NCBI RefSeq assembly: GCF_026241165.1
Contig: NZ_JAPFQN010000005.1
Location: 372,001-436,000, forward strand
Direction of reading: 5' to 3'
Source of the DNA: Mangrovivirga halotolerans
Lineage (GTDB): Bacteria > Bacteroidota > Bacteroidia > Cytophagales > Cyclobacteriaceae
Length of the DNA stretch: 64,000 bases
The notes below the pieces were generated by a model, which was given only the letters and a program-made list of their open reading frames with translations, searched no databases and had not been told where the DNA came from. Made by a program: the position numbers and the translations under genes. Shown piece by piece: positions 54,543-63,995 of this stretch (positions are counted from its first letter, which is position 1; each line of letters begins with the position of its first letter).

Positions 54543-55757
54543 GTGACCAAAGAAAAGAAAGACCATGTACTTCTTATTCTAATTCTCGGACTGTTAACCA
54601 CAGTTGGTCCATTTTCTATAGATATGTATCTACCGGCTTTTGGTGATATAGCTGAAGGCCTGAATACAAACATAAACCGGGTTCCCTTAACACTTTCCAG
54701 TTTCTTTATTGGTCTGGCTATTGGTCAACTGATTTATGGTCCCGTGCTTGAGCGGTTTGGACGAAAAAAACCTATCTACACCGGCATGTTGATCTATGTA
54801 TTGGCCAGTATCGGCTGTGCCTATTCTAATAGTCTGGAAGAAATGATCGTTTACCGATTTTTTCAGGCTTTGGGAAGTTGCGCAGGATTGGTATCGGCCC
54901 GTGCGATAGTCAGAGATTTATTTAAAGGTAAAAAGGTAGCGAAAATATTTTCCACACTGATCATGGTAGTGGCCATCTCCCCTATTATAGCCCCCACAGC
55001 GGGTGGATTATTAAATGCTCAATTTGGCTGGCAATCCATTTTTATCGTGCTGGCTATTACAGCAATATTAATTCTTGTGGGAGCCATTTTTATATTACCC
55101 GAAACAAAATCTAGCGACAAGGGCTATTCTTTAAATATCATTTCAGTATTTAAAACCTATATCAAAGTCATTAAACATCCGGCTTTTATAATTAATGCCC
55201 TGACCGGTGCTATTGCTTATTCCGGTCTCTATGCATACTTAAGTGGCTCTCCTGAATTATACATGGATGTCCTCGGTCTTACCGAACAACAATACGGATG
55301 GATATTCGCTTTGATTGCAACTGGATTAATCACTGCTACCCAATTAAATAACAGGTTTTTGCGAAAAAGGGATATGGATCATATCATTAAACTGGCATTA
55401 GCAGCTCAGGGGTTAATCGGGTTAATATTAATGGGATATACTTTATTTATGGATCCGGATCTTATTGTTAATACCACTTTAATATTCAGCTTTTTATTTT
55501 TCATGGGTTTTATATTTCCAAATGCTTCCGCATTATCACTTGAGCCAATGGGACATATCGCAGGAAATGCTTCAGCTATGATGGGATCATTACAAATGCT
55601 GGTGGGTGCAGGAGCTTCTGCTTTGATTGGTCTATTCGATGCTAATTCCTATGTACCCATGTCAATTGTAATGGGGATTTGTCCGATATTGGCTCTTGGC
55701 TTATTCATGTATGGGCATAAAGTCGTAATCCCTAAATATGAAAAGCAATACAATTAA
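54543..55757 (+). CDS. Bcr/CflA family multidrug efflux MFS transporter
   Basis: 404 aa with 12 predicted membrane helices. GTG start; an in-frame stop lies just upstream, so no earlier start is possible. The opening LLTTVGPFSIDMYLPAFGDI is the Bcr/CflA signature, followed by motif A GQLIYGPVLERFGRKKPIY and SARAIVRDLFKGKKVAKIFS. It probably exports drugs by proton antiport at the inner membrane. Convergent with the following small gene, 9 bp apart. Confidence 0.92.
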   Translation: MTKEKKDHVLLILILGLLTTVGPFSIDMYLPAFGDIAEGLNTNINRVPLTLSSFFIGLAIGQLIYGPVLERFGRKKPIYTGMLIYVLASIGCAYSNSLEEMIVYRFFQALGSCAGLVSARAIVRDLFKGKKVAKIFSTLIMVVAISPIIAPTAGGLLNAQFGWQSIFIVLAITAILILVGAIFILPETKSSDKGYSLNIISVFKTYIKVIKHPAFIINALTGAIAYSGLYAYLSGSPELYMDVLGLTEQQYGWIFALIATGLITATQLNNRFLRKRDMDHIIKLALAAQGLIGLILMGYTLFMDPDLIVNTTLIFSFLFFMGFIFPNASALSLEPMGHIAGNASAMMGSLQMLVGAGASALIGLFDANSYVPMSIVMGICPILALGLFMYGHKVVIPKYEKQYN

Positions 55758-55766
55758 AAATTAACT

Positions 55767-56168
55767 TTATTTGTTGCCCGGGACCAGACCATATTCATCG
55801 ATCAGTTGGGATTTATGTGGTCTTAGGGATATATGAAGTTTTTTCCAGGCCATTCCTTTGAGTCCGATCAAATCTACTTCATTTCCAGTTTGGGCAATTG
55901 CAAATAAAAACTTGTTATAATTTGTTCCACTTAATAAACTATCTCCTCTTAGTCCAACCATACCATTTTTATCGATCTTTTGAAATACATTCTCGTTTAT
56001 GGTAAAGTTTAATTTCTCCCAGGAACACCCATTCTGACATTCTAATTTAATTTCATTCCCGTCCTTTTCAATTTTTATTTCAAATGTCTTCAGTGAGGAA
56101 TTATCCCTTTGAGCTACAAGGCTAAAATTTATAAATAAAATCAATACTAATATAAAGGCTCTATTCAT
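55767..56168 (-). CDS. Small secreted hypothetical protein (133 aa)
   Basis: 133 aa. Cleavable signal peptide MNRAFILVLILFINFSLVAQ. The mature part has two beta-rich segments (KTFEIKIEKDGNEIKLECQN, then CSWEKLNFTINE) and two Cys close together (CQNGCSW). The spacing repeats as LIGLKGMAWKKLHISLRP, so it looks like an internal duplication of a strand-turn unit. Not recognised. Confidence 0.62.
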   Translation of the reverse strand: MNRAFILVLILFINFSLVAQRDNSSLKTFEIKIEKDGNEIKLECQNGCSWEKLNFTINENVFQKIDKNGMVGLRGDSLLSGTNYNKFLFAIAQTGNEVDLIGLKGMAWKKLHISLRPHKSQLIDEYGLVPGNK

Positions 56169-56239
56169 AACTTCTAAAGTTTATCGCTATATAATATATG
56201 AAACTTATTTTTTAAAACAAACCTTTAAATATCAGTTTA

Positions 56240-56890
56240 TCAAGACTTTATTCGTTTCCTGATCCATTTTATCTGCCCATTATGGTTTGATTCGTGTTCA
56301 CAAACATGAAACCATTTACAATAATTATTAGTAGGTCCCCAGGGCCAATCCTGATCACGAGTAAATAACCAGCCATCATCTCTCTTTCTAAATTCATCAA
56401 TAGTCGTTTGACGGGTTTCATTCAACATGTCCAGATAAAACTGTAGATCATTTCCTTTGATCTTTTCTCTACCTGTATCGCCAAGATTCATTCCAATGTC
56501 CCATTTTTCTTTAATTGATTGATCCCAGGAACCCCATTTTAAATTTTCAAAAGTATTTAGTTGATAATAGCGCTCAGTTGCAGCCAGGTGATAAAGCATG
56601 GCACCGATAGAATTTGATTGTTCATCAATCTGATAATCTAATTCATCGATGGTCAGGCCATTGATGGAATTCAAAACTACTTCTCTCATCCATTTCATCA
56701 TTGAATATAAAGTACCGATTTGACGGGTAAAACCGGGTTTTGGACCAATAATATTTAGTTCGGAATCGTTAATCATAGGTTCACTTTTAGCCAATAAAGA
56801 AGTGAACGGTATACCAGCAATGCCAGAGGTCAAGGCAGCAGATTGCAAAAGAAAGTTTCTGCGACCATTAGATTGATCAGTCTTTTTCAT
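56240..56890 (-). CDS. DinB family protein with Tat-like signal
   Basis: ATG at 56890 (the in-frame TTG before it is less likely). Signal region GRRNFLLQSAALTSGIAG resembles a Tat leader. The rest is a four-helix DinB-like fold: LYSMMKWMREVVLNSINGLT, IGAMLYHLAATERYYQLNTF and the metal-site helix WFHVCEHESNHNGQIKW. DinB/YfiT proteins bind a divalent metal through three His; the partners here would be HLAATE and HVCEHESNH. Function unknown; an exported member is unusual. It lies 17 bp downstream of the NTF2-like gene. Confidence 0.72.
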   Translation of the reverse strand: MKKTDQSNGRRNFLLQSAALTSGIAGIPFTSLLAKSEPMINDSELNIIGPKPGFTRQIGTLYSMMKWMREVVLNSINGLTIDELDYQIDEQSNSIGAMLYHLAATERYYQLNTFENLKWGSWDQSIKEKWDIGMNLGDTGREKIKGNDLQFYLDMLNETRQTTIDEFRKRDDGWLFTRDQDWPWGPTNNYCKWFHVCEHESNHNGQIKWIRKRIKS

Positions 56891-56907
56891 AGTCAATAGA
56901 TTTTACT

Positions 56908-57129
56908 TTAAAATAATCCTTTTTCAGGAATTGACCTATTATGAAGGCTCAGAAATGAGAGCCTGTCAAACTCCTCTTCAAACATCTTCTTTATAGCGTT
57001 TTTACCTTTTACCGGTTTATTTGCCCCCTGATGATTTATCGCATCATCATGATAAAGATTAGCTAATTTTTCTGCGTCTCCTTCATTGAATGCTTTAACC
57101 CATGCTAAAACAACTTCTTTTGGGGTCAT
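56908..57129 (-). CDS. SnoaL/NTF2-like protein, internally deleted (73 aa)
   Basis: Residues 1-54 (PKEVVLAWVKAFNEGDAEKL, then HDDAINHQGANKPVKGKNAI) match the first half of an NTF2-like family that I recall as about 118-122 aa. The last 19 residues (DRLSFLSLHNRSIPEKGLF) match the very C-terminus of the same family (WDKLSFLRxHNLPIP). About 45-50 residues with the central beta sheet are missing, joined in frame at EEEF-DRLS. The fold core is gone, so the product is probably non-functional. It sits between the amidohydrolase and DinB genes on one strand. Confidence 0.6.
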   Translation of the reverse strand: MTPKEVVLAWVKAFNEGDAEKLANLYHDDAINHQGANKPVKGKNAIKKMFEEEFDRLSFLSLHNRSIPEKGLF

Positions 57130-57152
57130 TTAAGTAATAATTATCAGTAAAA

Positions 57153-58568
57153 TCACTTCAATTGTTCATTGGTATTGTAAACCCTGGCACCCATAATGAC
57201 GGTATTTACTGACTCCAGATTATTAATATCTTCTAATGGATTTTGATCCAGAATGATGATATCTGCAACCATGCCTCCCTCTATCTGACCATATTTTTCT
57301 TCAATTTCGAAAAACTTTGGCCCATTATTAATTGAAGTCAATAATGCTTCCTGTGGTGTTAATCCTTTTTCTACGAGCATTTTCAATTCTCCATGAAGAG
57401 ATTGACCAGGATAAACAAATGAGTTATATGGCCCGCAATCTGATCCTGCTAAAATGATAACCCCGGCATCGTACATACCCCTGATCATTTCACCAAAAAT
57501 TTCTTCAGCTTTTGACCTGAAAGAGCTTCCTGATTCTTTAGCCCTTTTTGCTCTTTCGATTCTACCTTCATATGTTTTTTGCACACCAGGACCTATAAAT
57601 CTTAATAACGGATCCTTTGAATGGTCTTCATCTGCCAATCCTGCTAATACCTTTCCGATGTAAAGTGTGGGGGTAACAAAGTGTTTCTGAGCTCCCAGCT
57701 TTTCAAATATAACTTCGGCCAGGTCTTCGTTGTAGGTATCAAGTAAAGGGGGAATCATCGAATAACCTGGATTAACCTTTTCAAGGCTATCTGCTACCGG
57801 TGAACATGCTTTCATTATGTAATAGAGGTGTTCTGTTCCATCTAATCCATATTCTTCAGCTTGTAAAACATCTGCTGAAAGAGGCATATGACCGGTAACT
57901 TTTAAGCCAATCTCTTCAGCTTGCTCTAATATTTTATAATAAGCCTCACGTGTAAGACTTCCATCATAAGTTTTCACATAATCAACTTTTATCGATTTTA
58001 GTGAATCCAAAGCCTTTGCTACATCTTCAGAATCCTTAACCTTTATTGATCCCGCCCAGGCCGGATCTACACCATCCAGTTTGGGGCCGGGTGTATAAAT
58101 CCTTGGACCATCCATCTTACCGTTTTTGATTTTTTCTCTCCATTCTAATACTGCCGGAGTGATATCTCCACCCGCGTCACGAACAGTTGTCACTCCGTGT
58201 GCTAGAAACAATTTTAAGATTGCTTTATTTTCTTCAATTAAGGAATCTCCACCTCTGAAATGTACATGATTATCCCATAAACCAGGCATTACAAAATCAC
58301 CTTTTGCATCAATTATTGTATCTGCTGAAAATCCCTCTTCTTCATCTGAATTGATAACTTTCAGAATGGTATCACCGGAAATTAGAATCGTTCTGTTCTT
58401 ATAAATCTCACCGGATTCCACATCAACTATTGAGGCGTTTTTGATTATCACATCAGCTTCTTCCAAAAAAGGTTTACCACAGCTCAATGAAGCAAAAAGT
58501 AGTATAAAAGATAGCCAAAGCCAATTAAAAATATTGTAATTTAACGATGATTTAATTTTAATCTTCAT
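57153..58568 (-). CDS. Amidohydrolase lipoprotein (imidazolonepropionase-like)
   Basis: 471 aa. Signal ends at LFASLSCGKPF (Cys30). Metal-dependent hydrolase fold with MPGLWDNHVHFRGGDS (HxH), VKTYDG with the bridging Lys, TGHMPLSADVLQ and TEHLYY (His ligands) and ILAGSDCGPYNSFVYPG (catalytic Asp). Members hydrolyse cyclic amides or dipeptides; the lipid anchor implies periplasmic or surface action. The C-terminal IEGGMVADIIILDQNPLEDI is typical. It ends 24 bp upstream of the NTF2-like gene start. Confidence 0.87.
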   Translation of the reverse strand: MKIKIKSSLNYNIFNWLWLSFILLFASLSCGKPFLEEADVIIKNASIVDVESGEIYKNRTILISGDTILKVINSDEEEGFSADTIIDAKGDFVMPGLWDNHVHFRGGDSLIEENKAILKLFLAHGVTTVRDAGGDITPAVLEWREKIKNGKMDGPRIYTPGPKLDGVDPAWAGSIKVKDSEDVAKALDSLKSIKVDYVKTYDGSLTREAYYKILEQAEEIGLKVTGHMPLSADVLQAEEYGLDGTEHLYYIMKACSPVADSLEKVNPGYSMIPPLLDTYNEDLAEVIFEKLGAQKHFVTPTLYIGKVLAGLADEDHSKDPLLRFIGPGVQKTYEGRIERAKRAKESGSSFRSKAEEIFGEMIRGMYDAGVIILAGSDCGPYNSFVYPGQSLHGELKMLVEKGLTPQEALLTSINNGPKFFEIEEKYGQIEGGMVADIIILDQNPLEDINNLESVNTVIMGARVYNTNEQLK

Positions 58569-58695
58569 CTTATTAATATACTGGAATATTTTATCGATTA
58601 AAATTTCAGATAATAATTACTTCAGGAAAAGTCAATTCCTGCAGTAAATACGAAAATACGCTTCAAAACGATTTTAATTAGGTATACCTAATAAT

Positions 58696-59379
58696 TTAGC
58701 TGTATTTAATATCTGTTACCTCCAGTTGGAGCCAGGTCCATAATTCATCATCTAATTGCCATTCCGCTTTTAGTTCTACCGGAACAGTGACACCTTGAAA
58801 CTCGCCATGGTTTAAAGCAGTAACAATCCAGGGAATTCTTTTGGAAGTTTTATCGCCTCCTTGATACCTGAGTGTTTTGAACTGTTTGAAGTTACTGTTT
58901 TCATCAAAAGTAAAAGTTCCGCTAACAGAAACTCCATGAAGGTCCATAGTCGCCTCAGCACTAAAATTATCAATTTTTTGCCATTTAATATATTCTTCTG
59001 TAGCTGCTATAGGAAACCAGACAATCTCTGCAAGGAAACGCTGCATCGTACCCTGATCAATTTTAGAATTATTTTTTTCATTGACCACAGGGAATATGTC
59101 AAATAATTTTATCAGCATTTCTCCTACCCCATTTGTAAATCGATCCCGACCTGATACTGTCACTAAAGAATTGATATTTATTTTACTATTCCATTCAAAA
59201 AATGGCGGGTTAATGCTAAAATGTTGGATCGCTTTCCCGGAATACCATTTTTTTTGCTTTGGCTTTATTTTCATCTGAAGCTTCTGATGCAGCTCAACAT
59301 TATTAATACTTTCAATTTTATGAGAATTAGAATTTTCTAACCACTTAACAATGACATCCGGTAATGTATTACTTTCCAT
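58696..59379 (-). CDS. DUF6920 (DUF6544)-like protein
   Basis: 227 aa, no signal peptide. Conserved-looking blocks KKWYSGKAIQHFSINPPFFE, SGRDRFTNGVGEMLIKLFDI and MQRFLAEIVWFPIAATEEYI match, from memory, the family once called DUF6544. Function unknown. It lies 10 bp downstream of the glycosyltransferase gene, so the two are co-transcribed. Confidence 0.7.
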   Translation of the reverse strand: MESNTLPDVIVKWLENSNSHKIESINNVELHQKLQMKIKPKQKKWYSGKAIQHFSINPPFFEWNSKININSLVTVSGRDRFTNGVGEMLIKLFDIFPVVNEKNNSKIDQGTMQRFLAEIVWFPIAATEEYIKWQKIDNFSAEATMDLHGVSVSGTFTFDENSNFKQFKTLRYQGGDKTSKRIPWIVTALNHGEFQGVTVPVELKAEWQLDDELWTWLQLEVTDIKYS

Positions 59380-59389
59380 CTTTTAATTA

Positions 59390-60655
59390 TCAAACGTAAA
59401 CTTTTTGTTTTCCTTCTATGAGAAATAGTAACTTATCATCATAATTTTCTTCTCGCATTTTCTCACCAATTTCAATAGCCTTTTTTTGATAATTAATGTT
59501 GTGCATCAGACCTAATATTTTCGGTTCCAGGTTATCAGGTGATATTTTACCGATTTTTATACCTCTTGGCCCAGCCCCGATTTCATAGATTAATTTATTC
59601 CAGACAAACTGATCTATTATATGAGGTATAATTAAAGTTGGACATCCATATTTTAACCCACTATGTGTAGTACCCGAACCACCATGATGAATCACCGCAT
59701 GAACTCTTTTAAGAATCCAATCGTATGGTATATTGTTGACAAAGTAAAATAATTCCCGATCGTAATCTATTGGCTCTTTTAAACCTCCGGAAGCAGTATT
59801 AAATATTGCAGGTATTTTATTTTTTGCAAGTACTTCCATAAATATCCTGGTTTTATTTTCAGGTTCAGGATTTGTCATACTTCCAAAAGTTATGAACAGA
59901 GGTTTTGAATGAGTAGCGAGAAAACTTAATAATTTTTCATCTGGTTGCCAGTTTCTCTGATAGTTCCTTTGCCTGTAGCCTAATACTCTGGCTCTTTTAT
60001 TTTGTAAAGGATCTACTTCGAATAATTGTGGGGAAATAGTATAAATTAGGCGACGTTTATTTAATACCTCTTTTACTTTTAATTTATTAATGTTCTGATC
60101 CTCAATCCATTTTAAAGATGAAGAAATAGTTTTATACAAACCCCAGTCTGCTAATTTATAGGTTAGTTTATTAAAGAATTCTCCAAAATTACTATTAAAA
60201 AAAAGATGAGTATGACCTTTTGTGTAATGAAGGTAAGGAACAGGACTTAACAACATAGTGGTATCTGGATACTTCATTTCCCATATAATGGGATATAAAG
60301 TTTTGGGGTGGTAGATAATCTTATCAAACTTATGATTTTCAATAATATCACGTTGAATTAAAAACATTTTTTTATTCATTCCTCTACCCATTCTGGCCAG
60401 CTTTATGTATGCCTGTATCTTTCTAAATTGATTAACGTCTCCTCCCATAGCTGCTTTTCCCAGGTCAGAATCTATCAATTCAAGAAATTCAGGTCCTAAT
60501 GATTCAAATTCTAGGCCTGTATCATCAACCAGTTGGCTGAATTGTTCGGGAAACAAACAGGTAACTTTATGCCCTCTTTTATGCAGTAATTCACCAAGGG
60601 CCAGAAATGGTTCGATATCTCCACGGGTACCAAGTGAAGTGATAAGTATTTTCAT
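59390..60655 (-). CDS. MGT/UGT-type glycosyltransferase (GT1)
   Basis: 421 aa GT-B fold. N-terminal ITSLGTRGDIEPFLALGELL and C-terminal HHGGSGTTHSGLKYGCPTLI with IIPHIIDQFVWNKLIYEIGA are signature regions of macrolide/sterol-type glycosyltransferases that transfer UDP-sugars to small hydrophobic acceptors. Acceptor unknown. First gene before the DUF6920-like gene, and 41 bp from the M19 gene upstream. Confidence 0.88.
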   Translation of the reverse strand: MKILITSLGTRGDIEPFLALGELLHKRGHKVTCLFPEQFSQLVDDTGLEFESLGPEFLELIDSDLGKAAMGGDVNQFRKIQAYIKLARMGRGMNKKMFLIQRDIIENHKFDKIIYHPKTLYPIIWEMKYPDTTMLLSPVPYLHYTKGHTHLFFNSNFGEFFNKLTYKLADWGLYKTISSSLKWIEDQNINKLKVKEVLNKRRLIYTISPQLFEVDPLQNKRARVLGYRQRNYQRNWQPDEKLLSFLATHSKPLFITFGSMTNPEPENKTRIFMEVLAKNKIPAIFNTASGGLKEPIDYDRELFYFVNNIPYDWILKRVHAVIHHGGSGTTHSGLKYGCPTLIIPHIIDQFVWNKLIYEIGAGPRGIKIGKISPDNLEPKILGLMHNINYQKKAIEIGEKMREENYDDKLLFLIEGKQKVYV

Positions 60656-60696
60656 ATAAAAAATGCCTGCTGATTATAAGGGAAGTTCGCTATAAA

Positions 60697-62406
60697 TTAT
60701 GAAACTCCCCACCATTCCTTTACAAAGTTGATCCCGTTTTGGCCAAATACCATATCAATAACCTGGTCGGTTTGAAGTTTACCAGACTTACGAGGGATGA
60801 TCTCGAATCCATCAGGAAGATCATAAGCTTCAACATAACTTTTTTCTGCCTTGGCCAGTGCTTTTTTAACTTCCTTACGAAATGAGGGAAGATCAGTAGC
60901 TGTTTCAGCTTCTTTAATACTATCTATCAGACCATCAAAATCTGACCCGATAGTCAAAAACTCCCATCCTGATTTATTATTTCGCTCTTTATCAGTCAAT
61001 TGATCAATCACTCGTGCAACATGCAGCAATGTAAAACAGAACAAATATAACTCTCTTTCTTTTCTAACGGCAAACCCTAAAAACCCCTCTTCAGTCTCAA
61101 CTTCTACCGGAATTTCATTTAAAGGAATTATCTTTTTAGCCTGTTCAGGAAATAGCCTTACAAAATCATCCTTCGACATGTAATCGTATTCATCTATGCT
61201 GTTGTTCCTCTTTTTAAAGTTTTCGTGGCCAAGAATCCGTGCATCGAGACTGATACCAATTAGTCCGTTGCTTTTGGCTATTTCTTCAATATCATCATCG
61301 CAAAGATTTATGGTCATCGGGTTGAAACAAACATGATCTACTCCCCACCCGACTGGCACTTTCATTTTTCGCTGTCTTTCAAACCTGATCCTGACCGATG
61401 ATTCAAGTCCTCTCTCAAAACCGATTTCACCAAATAATTCAGTCATTTCCGAGTATCTGTAACCAGTTATACCCATATGTGTAGCAATGATCGGCCACCA
61501 TTTTTTATTACCTTTTTTAACCGCTTTAAATGCTGAATCATTTAGCAGGTTTGATCGTTCCTTATAGAAATCAAATCTGCTTTTAAGACTCATATGCTTA
61601 ATATCAATCAGGATCGGATACTCATTGTTTGAACAATCCATTAACTCCCTGATTGTTTCCTTTCCCTTCCTGGTAAGGCCGTTTAAAACGGGAACTGCTT
61701 CATTTACTTTATTGGCAGCTACAAGTTTGAATCCAAAGGCATGACTACACAATGAAACTCGTGGCACATGAGACAGGTGAGTGAGAGTAACATATAGATA
61801 ATCGTAATTATGCCCTTTATCTCTGTATTCTTTGATTTTTTCACTCAAAGAATTGGTAGGAAAAACTACATCAAGAGCCTCATTTAATAAATTATGTCCT
61901 CCTTCAATAGCCAAAATCAAATTAAGTCTTCCCTCTTCCATTTTGAGGTTATCCTGCGCACCTTCTTTTCTTGTTAATATCTTTATCTTTGAAGATTTCT
62001 TATCCGGATATGTACTTGCCCATCCGTAAAATCCAACTTCTCTTTCAAAAAGAAAATTGTAATTTCTGTTCTTTCTTATAAAATCAAAGATTCTGCTATC
62101 CAGCGGGGCGATTACATCCTTGCCAAATAAGTCGAGTTCCAATAATTTTAACACTCCTTTTTCAGAAGCAAAGACGTATTCAGGGGTAATAATATTGGCA
62201 ATTCCAAGTTTAACCCCGGCCTGGCGAGCCTGGGAAACCGAAGCCTGACTATTTAATATCCTGCTGAGTAAATCGTTTAAGGTAGCTCCAAGAGGTGGCA
62301 AAGTGACCGGATTTGAATAGTGATCATTCTTTAATTCCTCAACATCGTAATTACTCAAAAATTGTTTCCCTAATGGATGAAAATGAAAATCGAATATATC
62401 AGCCAT
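60697..62406 (-). CDS. Membrane dipeptidase (M19)-like amidohydrolase
   Basis: 569 aa, longer than the usual 330-400 of M19 enzymes. HxH motif DIFDFHFHPLG at the start, LNLILAIEGGHNLL (bridging Glu), YPILIDIKHMSLKSRFDFYK, PIIATHMGITGYRYSE (His ligands) and FLTIGSDFDGLID (catalytic Asp) keep the M19 order. No signal peptide, so it is cytosolic or exported by another route. Extra length comes from inserts around 90-150 and 380-450. It lies 2 bp from the S8 protease gene upstream, implying co-expression. Confidence 0.78.
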   Translation of the reverse strand: MADIFDFHFHPLGKQFLSNYDVEELKNDHYSNPVTLPPLGATLNDLLSRILNSQASVSQARQAGVKLGIANIITPEYVFASEKGVLKLLELDLFGKDVIAPLDSRIFDFIRKNRNYNFLFEREVGFYGWASTYPDKKSSKIKILTRKEGAQDNLKMEEGRLNLILAIEGGHNLLNEALDVVFPTNSLSEKIKEYRDKGHNYDYLYVTLTHLSHVPRVSLCSHAFGFKLVAANKVNEAVPVLNGLTRKGKETIRELMDCSNNEYPILIDIKHMSLKSRFDFYKERSNLLNDSAFKAVKKGNKKWWPIIATHMGITGYRYSEMTELFGEIGFERGLESSVRIRFERQRKMKVPVGWGVDHVCFNPMTINLCDDDIEEIAKSNGLIGISLDARILGHENFKKRNNSIDEYDYMSKDDFVRLFPEQAKKIIPLNEIPVEVETEEGFLGFAVRKERELYLFCFTLLHVARVIDQLTDKERNNKSGWEFLTIGSDFDGLIDSIKEAETATDLPSFRKEVKKALAKAEKSYVEAYDLPDGFEIIPRKSGKLQTDQVIDMVFGQNGINFVKEWWGVS

Positions 62407-62408
62407 AA

Positions 62409-63995
62409 TTAATTTGAATAGTCAGGTTTTGAATAGTTATCTTCATCATTTAGCTTTTTGACTCGCTCCCAGGATTCTATAAAAGTCCCGGATGACATTG
62501 ATTCTGTCAATATGGTTTTACCTTTATCAAATCCCGCAACATTTCTGAATGTACTTAAGGAAGCACTTCGGCTTGATGAAGTCATTGAACCGGTACTTTC
62601 TGTCAGCTCGACCTTTTTTCCTGGTCTCACTTCATCTTTGGTCAGACCATTGATGACATTCGCAATATTTTTATACTGGTCTTCCCTTGCTGCCAGAGTA
62701 GACCCGGTTGAATAGGATTCAAAACGAGAATCATAGGCATATTTTAATTCATTGGCTTCCGGAAGCGGCATATTCAGTAAAGCATCGATATCTAATATTC
62801 CTTTACCATAGTCTGATGAAATTGCGGGTTTTTTGCGGGCTGATCTGTGAAGGCAATATCTGAAAGCCTCTACCCTCTGCCATCCCTGAGAATACTTTTT
62901 CCGTATTTCATCCTGATTTTTTGCGATCCATAGTGCTGCTGATGAAGCAACGTGAGGTGTGGCATAGCTTGTACCATTACCATAAGTCATGTCCTCTCCT
63001 TTTTCAGAAAATATCGGAACATAGACATCCTCACCCGGGGCGGCAATATCAACATTATTGCCACTGCAGCTTCCAGACCAGGGTTTATCTTCCGGATTGG
63101 TGGCAGCAATACATATCGTTCCGGGGTATTTGGCCGGTTCAACGACGAATTTAACCTGGTTTCCGGCTGCACAGCACCATATTACCCCCCGGTCGTATGC
63201 TTTTTTGACAATTTCCTTCAAGGCACGGGTTCCGGGAATGATACCCAGGCTCATCGTAATTACATCAAATCTTTCTGTGATAACCTTATCTGCCGCTCTG
63301 ACTACCTCACCGACACGACCAACAAGTATGACATTTTTCGTCACCCTGAACGGAACGATTCTGAAATCTTCATTTTCGAGGTCCGCTATACCTTTGAGCA
63401 AACCAAAATTACCCTCCTTATCTTCAGGAAGACCTGAATGTTCATTTCCTATTATAAGGCTCCCGGTACGCATACCATGACCAAAATGAGTTAGTTGTTT
63501 GATCCATGCTCGCTCATCCATTGCATCTGAATCCCTGTCAACAAAATCATAGTCAATGACTGAATTAAATCCATTCTTCACTTTTGAATGCGGAAAATTT
63601 CCTGTATCAAATTGAGCAATCTTAAGGTCGAGGAGATTATTGATACTATTATTATCCTTTAAAAGCTTGTGAATTTTCACCGGATCATAGTTAACAGCGG
63701 AATGATTCCATTTTCGGATTTTCATTCTGCCTTTGGCTGAATTATGATCAGACTTTGAGAAATACTTACTTGAATATTTACTCATATCTGTTGGTTCATC
63801 ACCTGAGCTTTCCAGAAAGGGATTATCAGAAGGAGTAAATAACTCATCCTCGCCACTTTTCATTGTGGTAAACCTTGGTACTTCAGGCTCAGCTTCTTCA
63901 ATACCCTCAATCGCCTCAAGTTGTGCAGCCAGATCCCAGATATTACCGCTATTTCTTATTGAAACGATCATATAATCTTTCAATAAAGTTGACAT
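62409..63995 (-). CDS. Subtilisin-like serine protease (S8)
   Basis: 528 aa as seen. Catalytic triad: Asp130 in LKIAQFDTGNFPHSK, His173 in LTHFGHGMRTGSLIIG, Ser343 in YGNGTSYATPHVASSAALWI; the oxyanion Asn is in VIWCCAAGNQV. The N-terminal stretch (MIVSIRNSGNIWDLAAQLEA) looks like the end of a peptidase inhibitor-type propeptide, so the true start may lie beyond the window edge. No signal peptide is visible. A Ser/Thr-rich C-terminal tail follows the catalytic domain. It precedes the M19-like gene by 2 bp in the same operon. Confidence 0.85.
   Translation of the reverse strand: MSTLLKDYMIVSIRNSGNIWDLAAQLEAIEGIEEAEPEVPRFTTMKSGEDELFTPSDNPFLESSGDEPTDMSKYSSKYFSKSDHNSAKGRMKIRKWNHSAVNYDPVKIHKLLKDNNSINNLLDLKIAQFDTGNFPHSKVKNGFNSVIDYDFVDRDSDAMDERAWIKQLTHFGHGMRTGSLIIGNEHSGLPEDKEGNFGLLKGIADLENEDFRIVPFRVTKNVILVGRVGEVVRAADKVITERFDVITMSLGIIPGTRALKEIVKKAYDRGVIWCCAAGNQVKFVVEPAKYPGTICIAATNPEDKPWSGSCSGNNVDIAAPGEDVYVPIFSEKGEDMTYGNGTSYATPHVASSAALWIAKNQDEIRKKYSQGWQRVEAFRYCLHRSARKKPAISSDYGKGILDIDALLNMPLPEANELKYAYDSRFESYSTGSTLAAREDQYKNIANVINGLTKDEVRPGKKVELTESTGSMTSSSRSASLSTFRNVAGFDKGKTILTESMSSGTFIESWERVKKLNDEDNYSKPDYSN

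Noticed and set aside
62952-63437. 161-codon plus-strand frame within the S8 protease gene
   Set aside because: Lies antisense to the catalytic core of a clear protease; residues show no ordered pattern.
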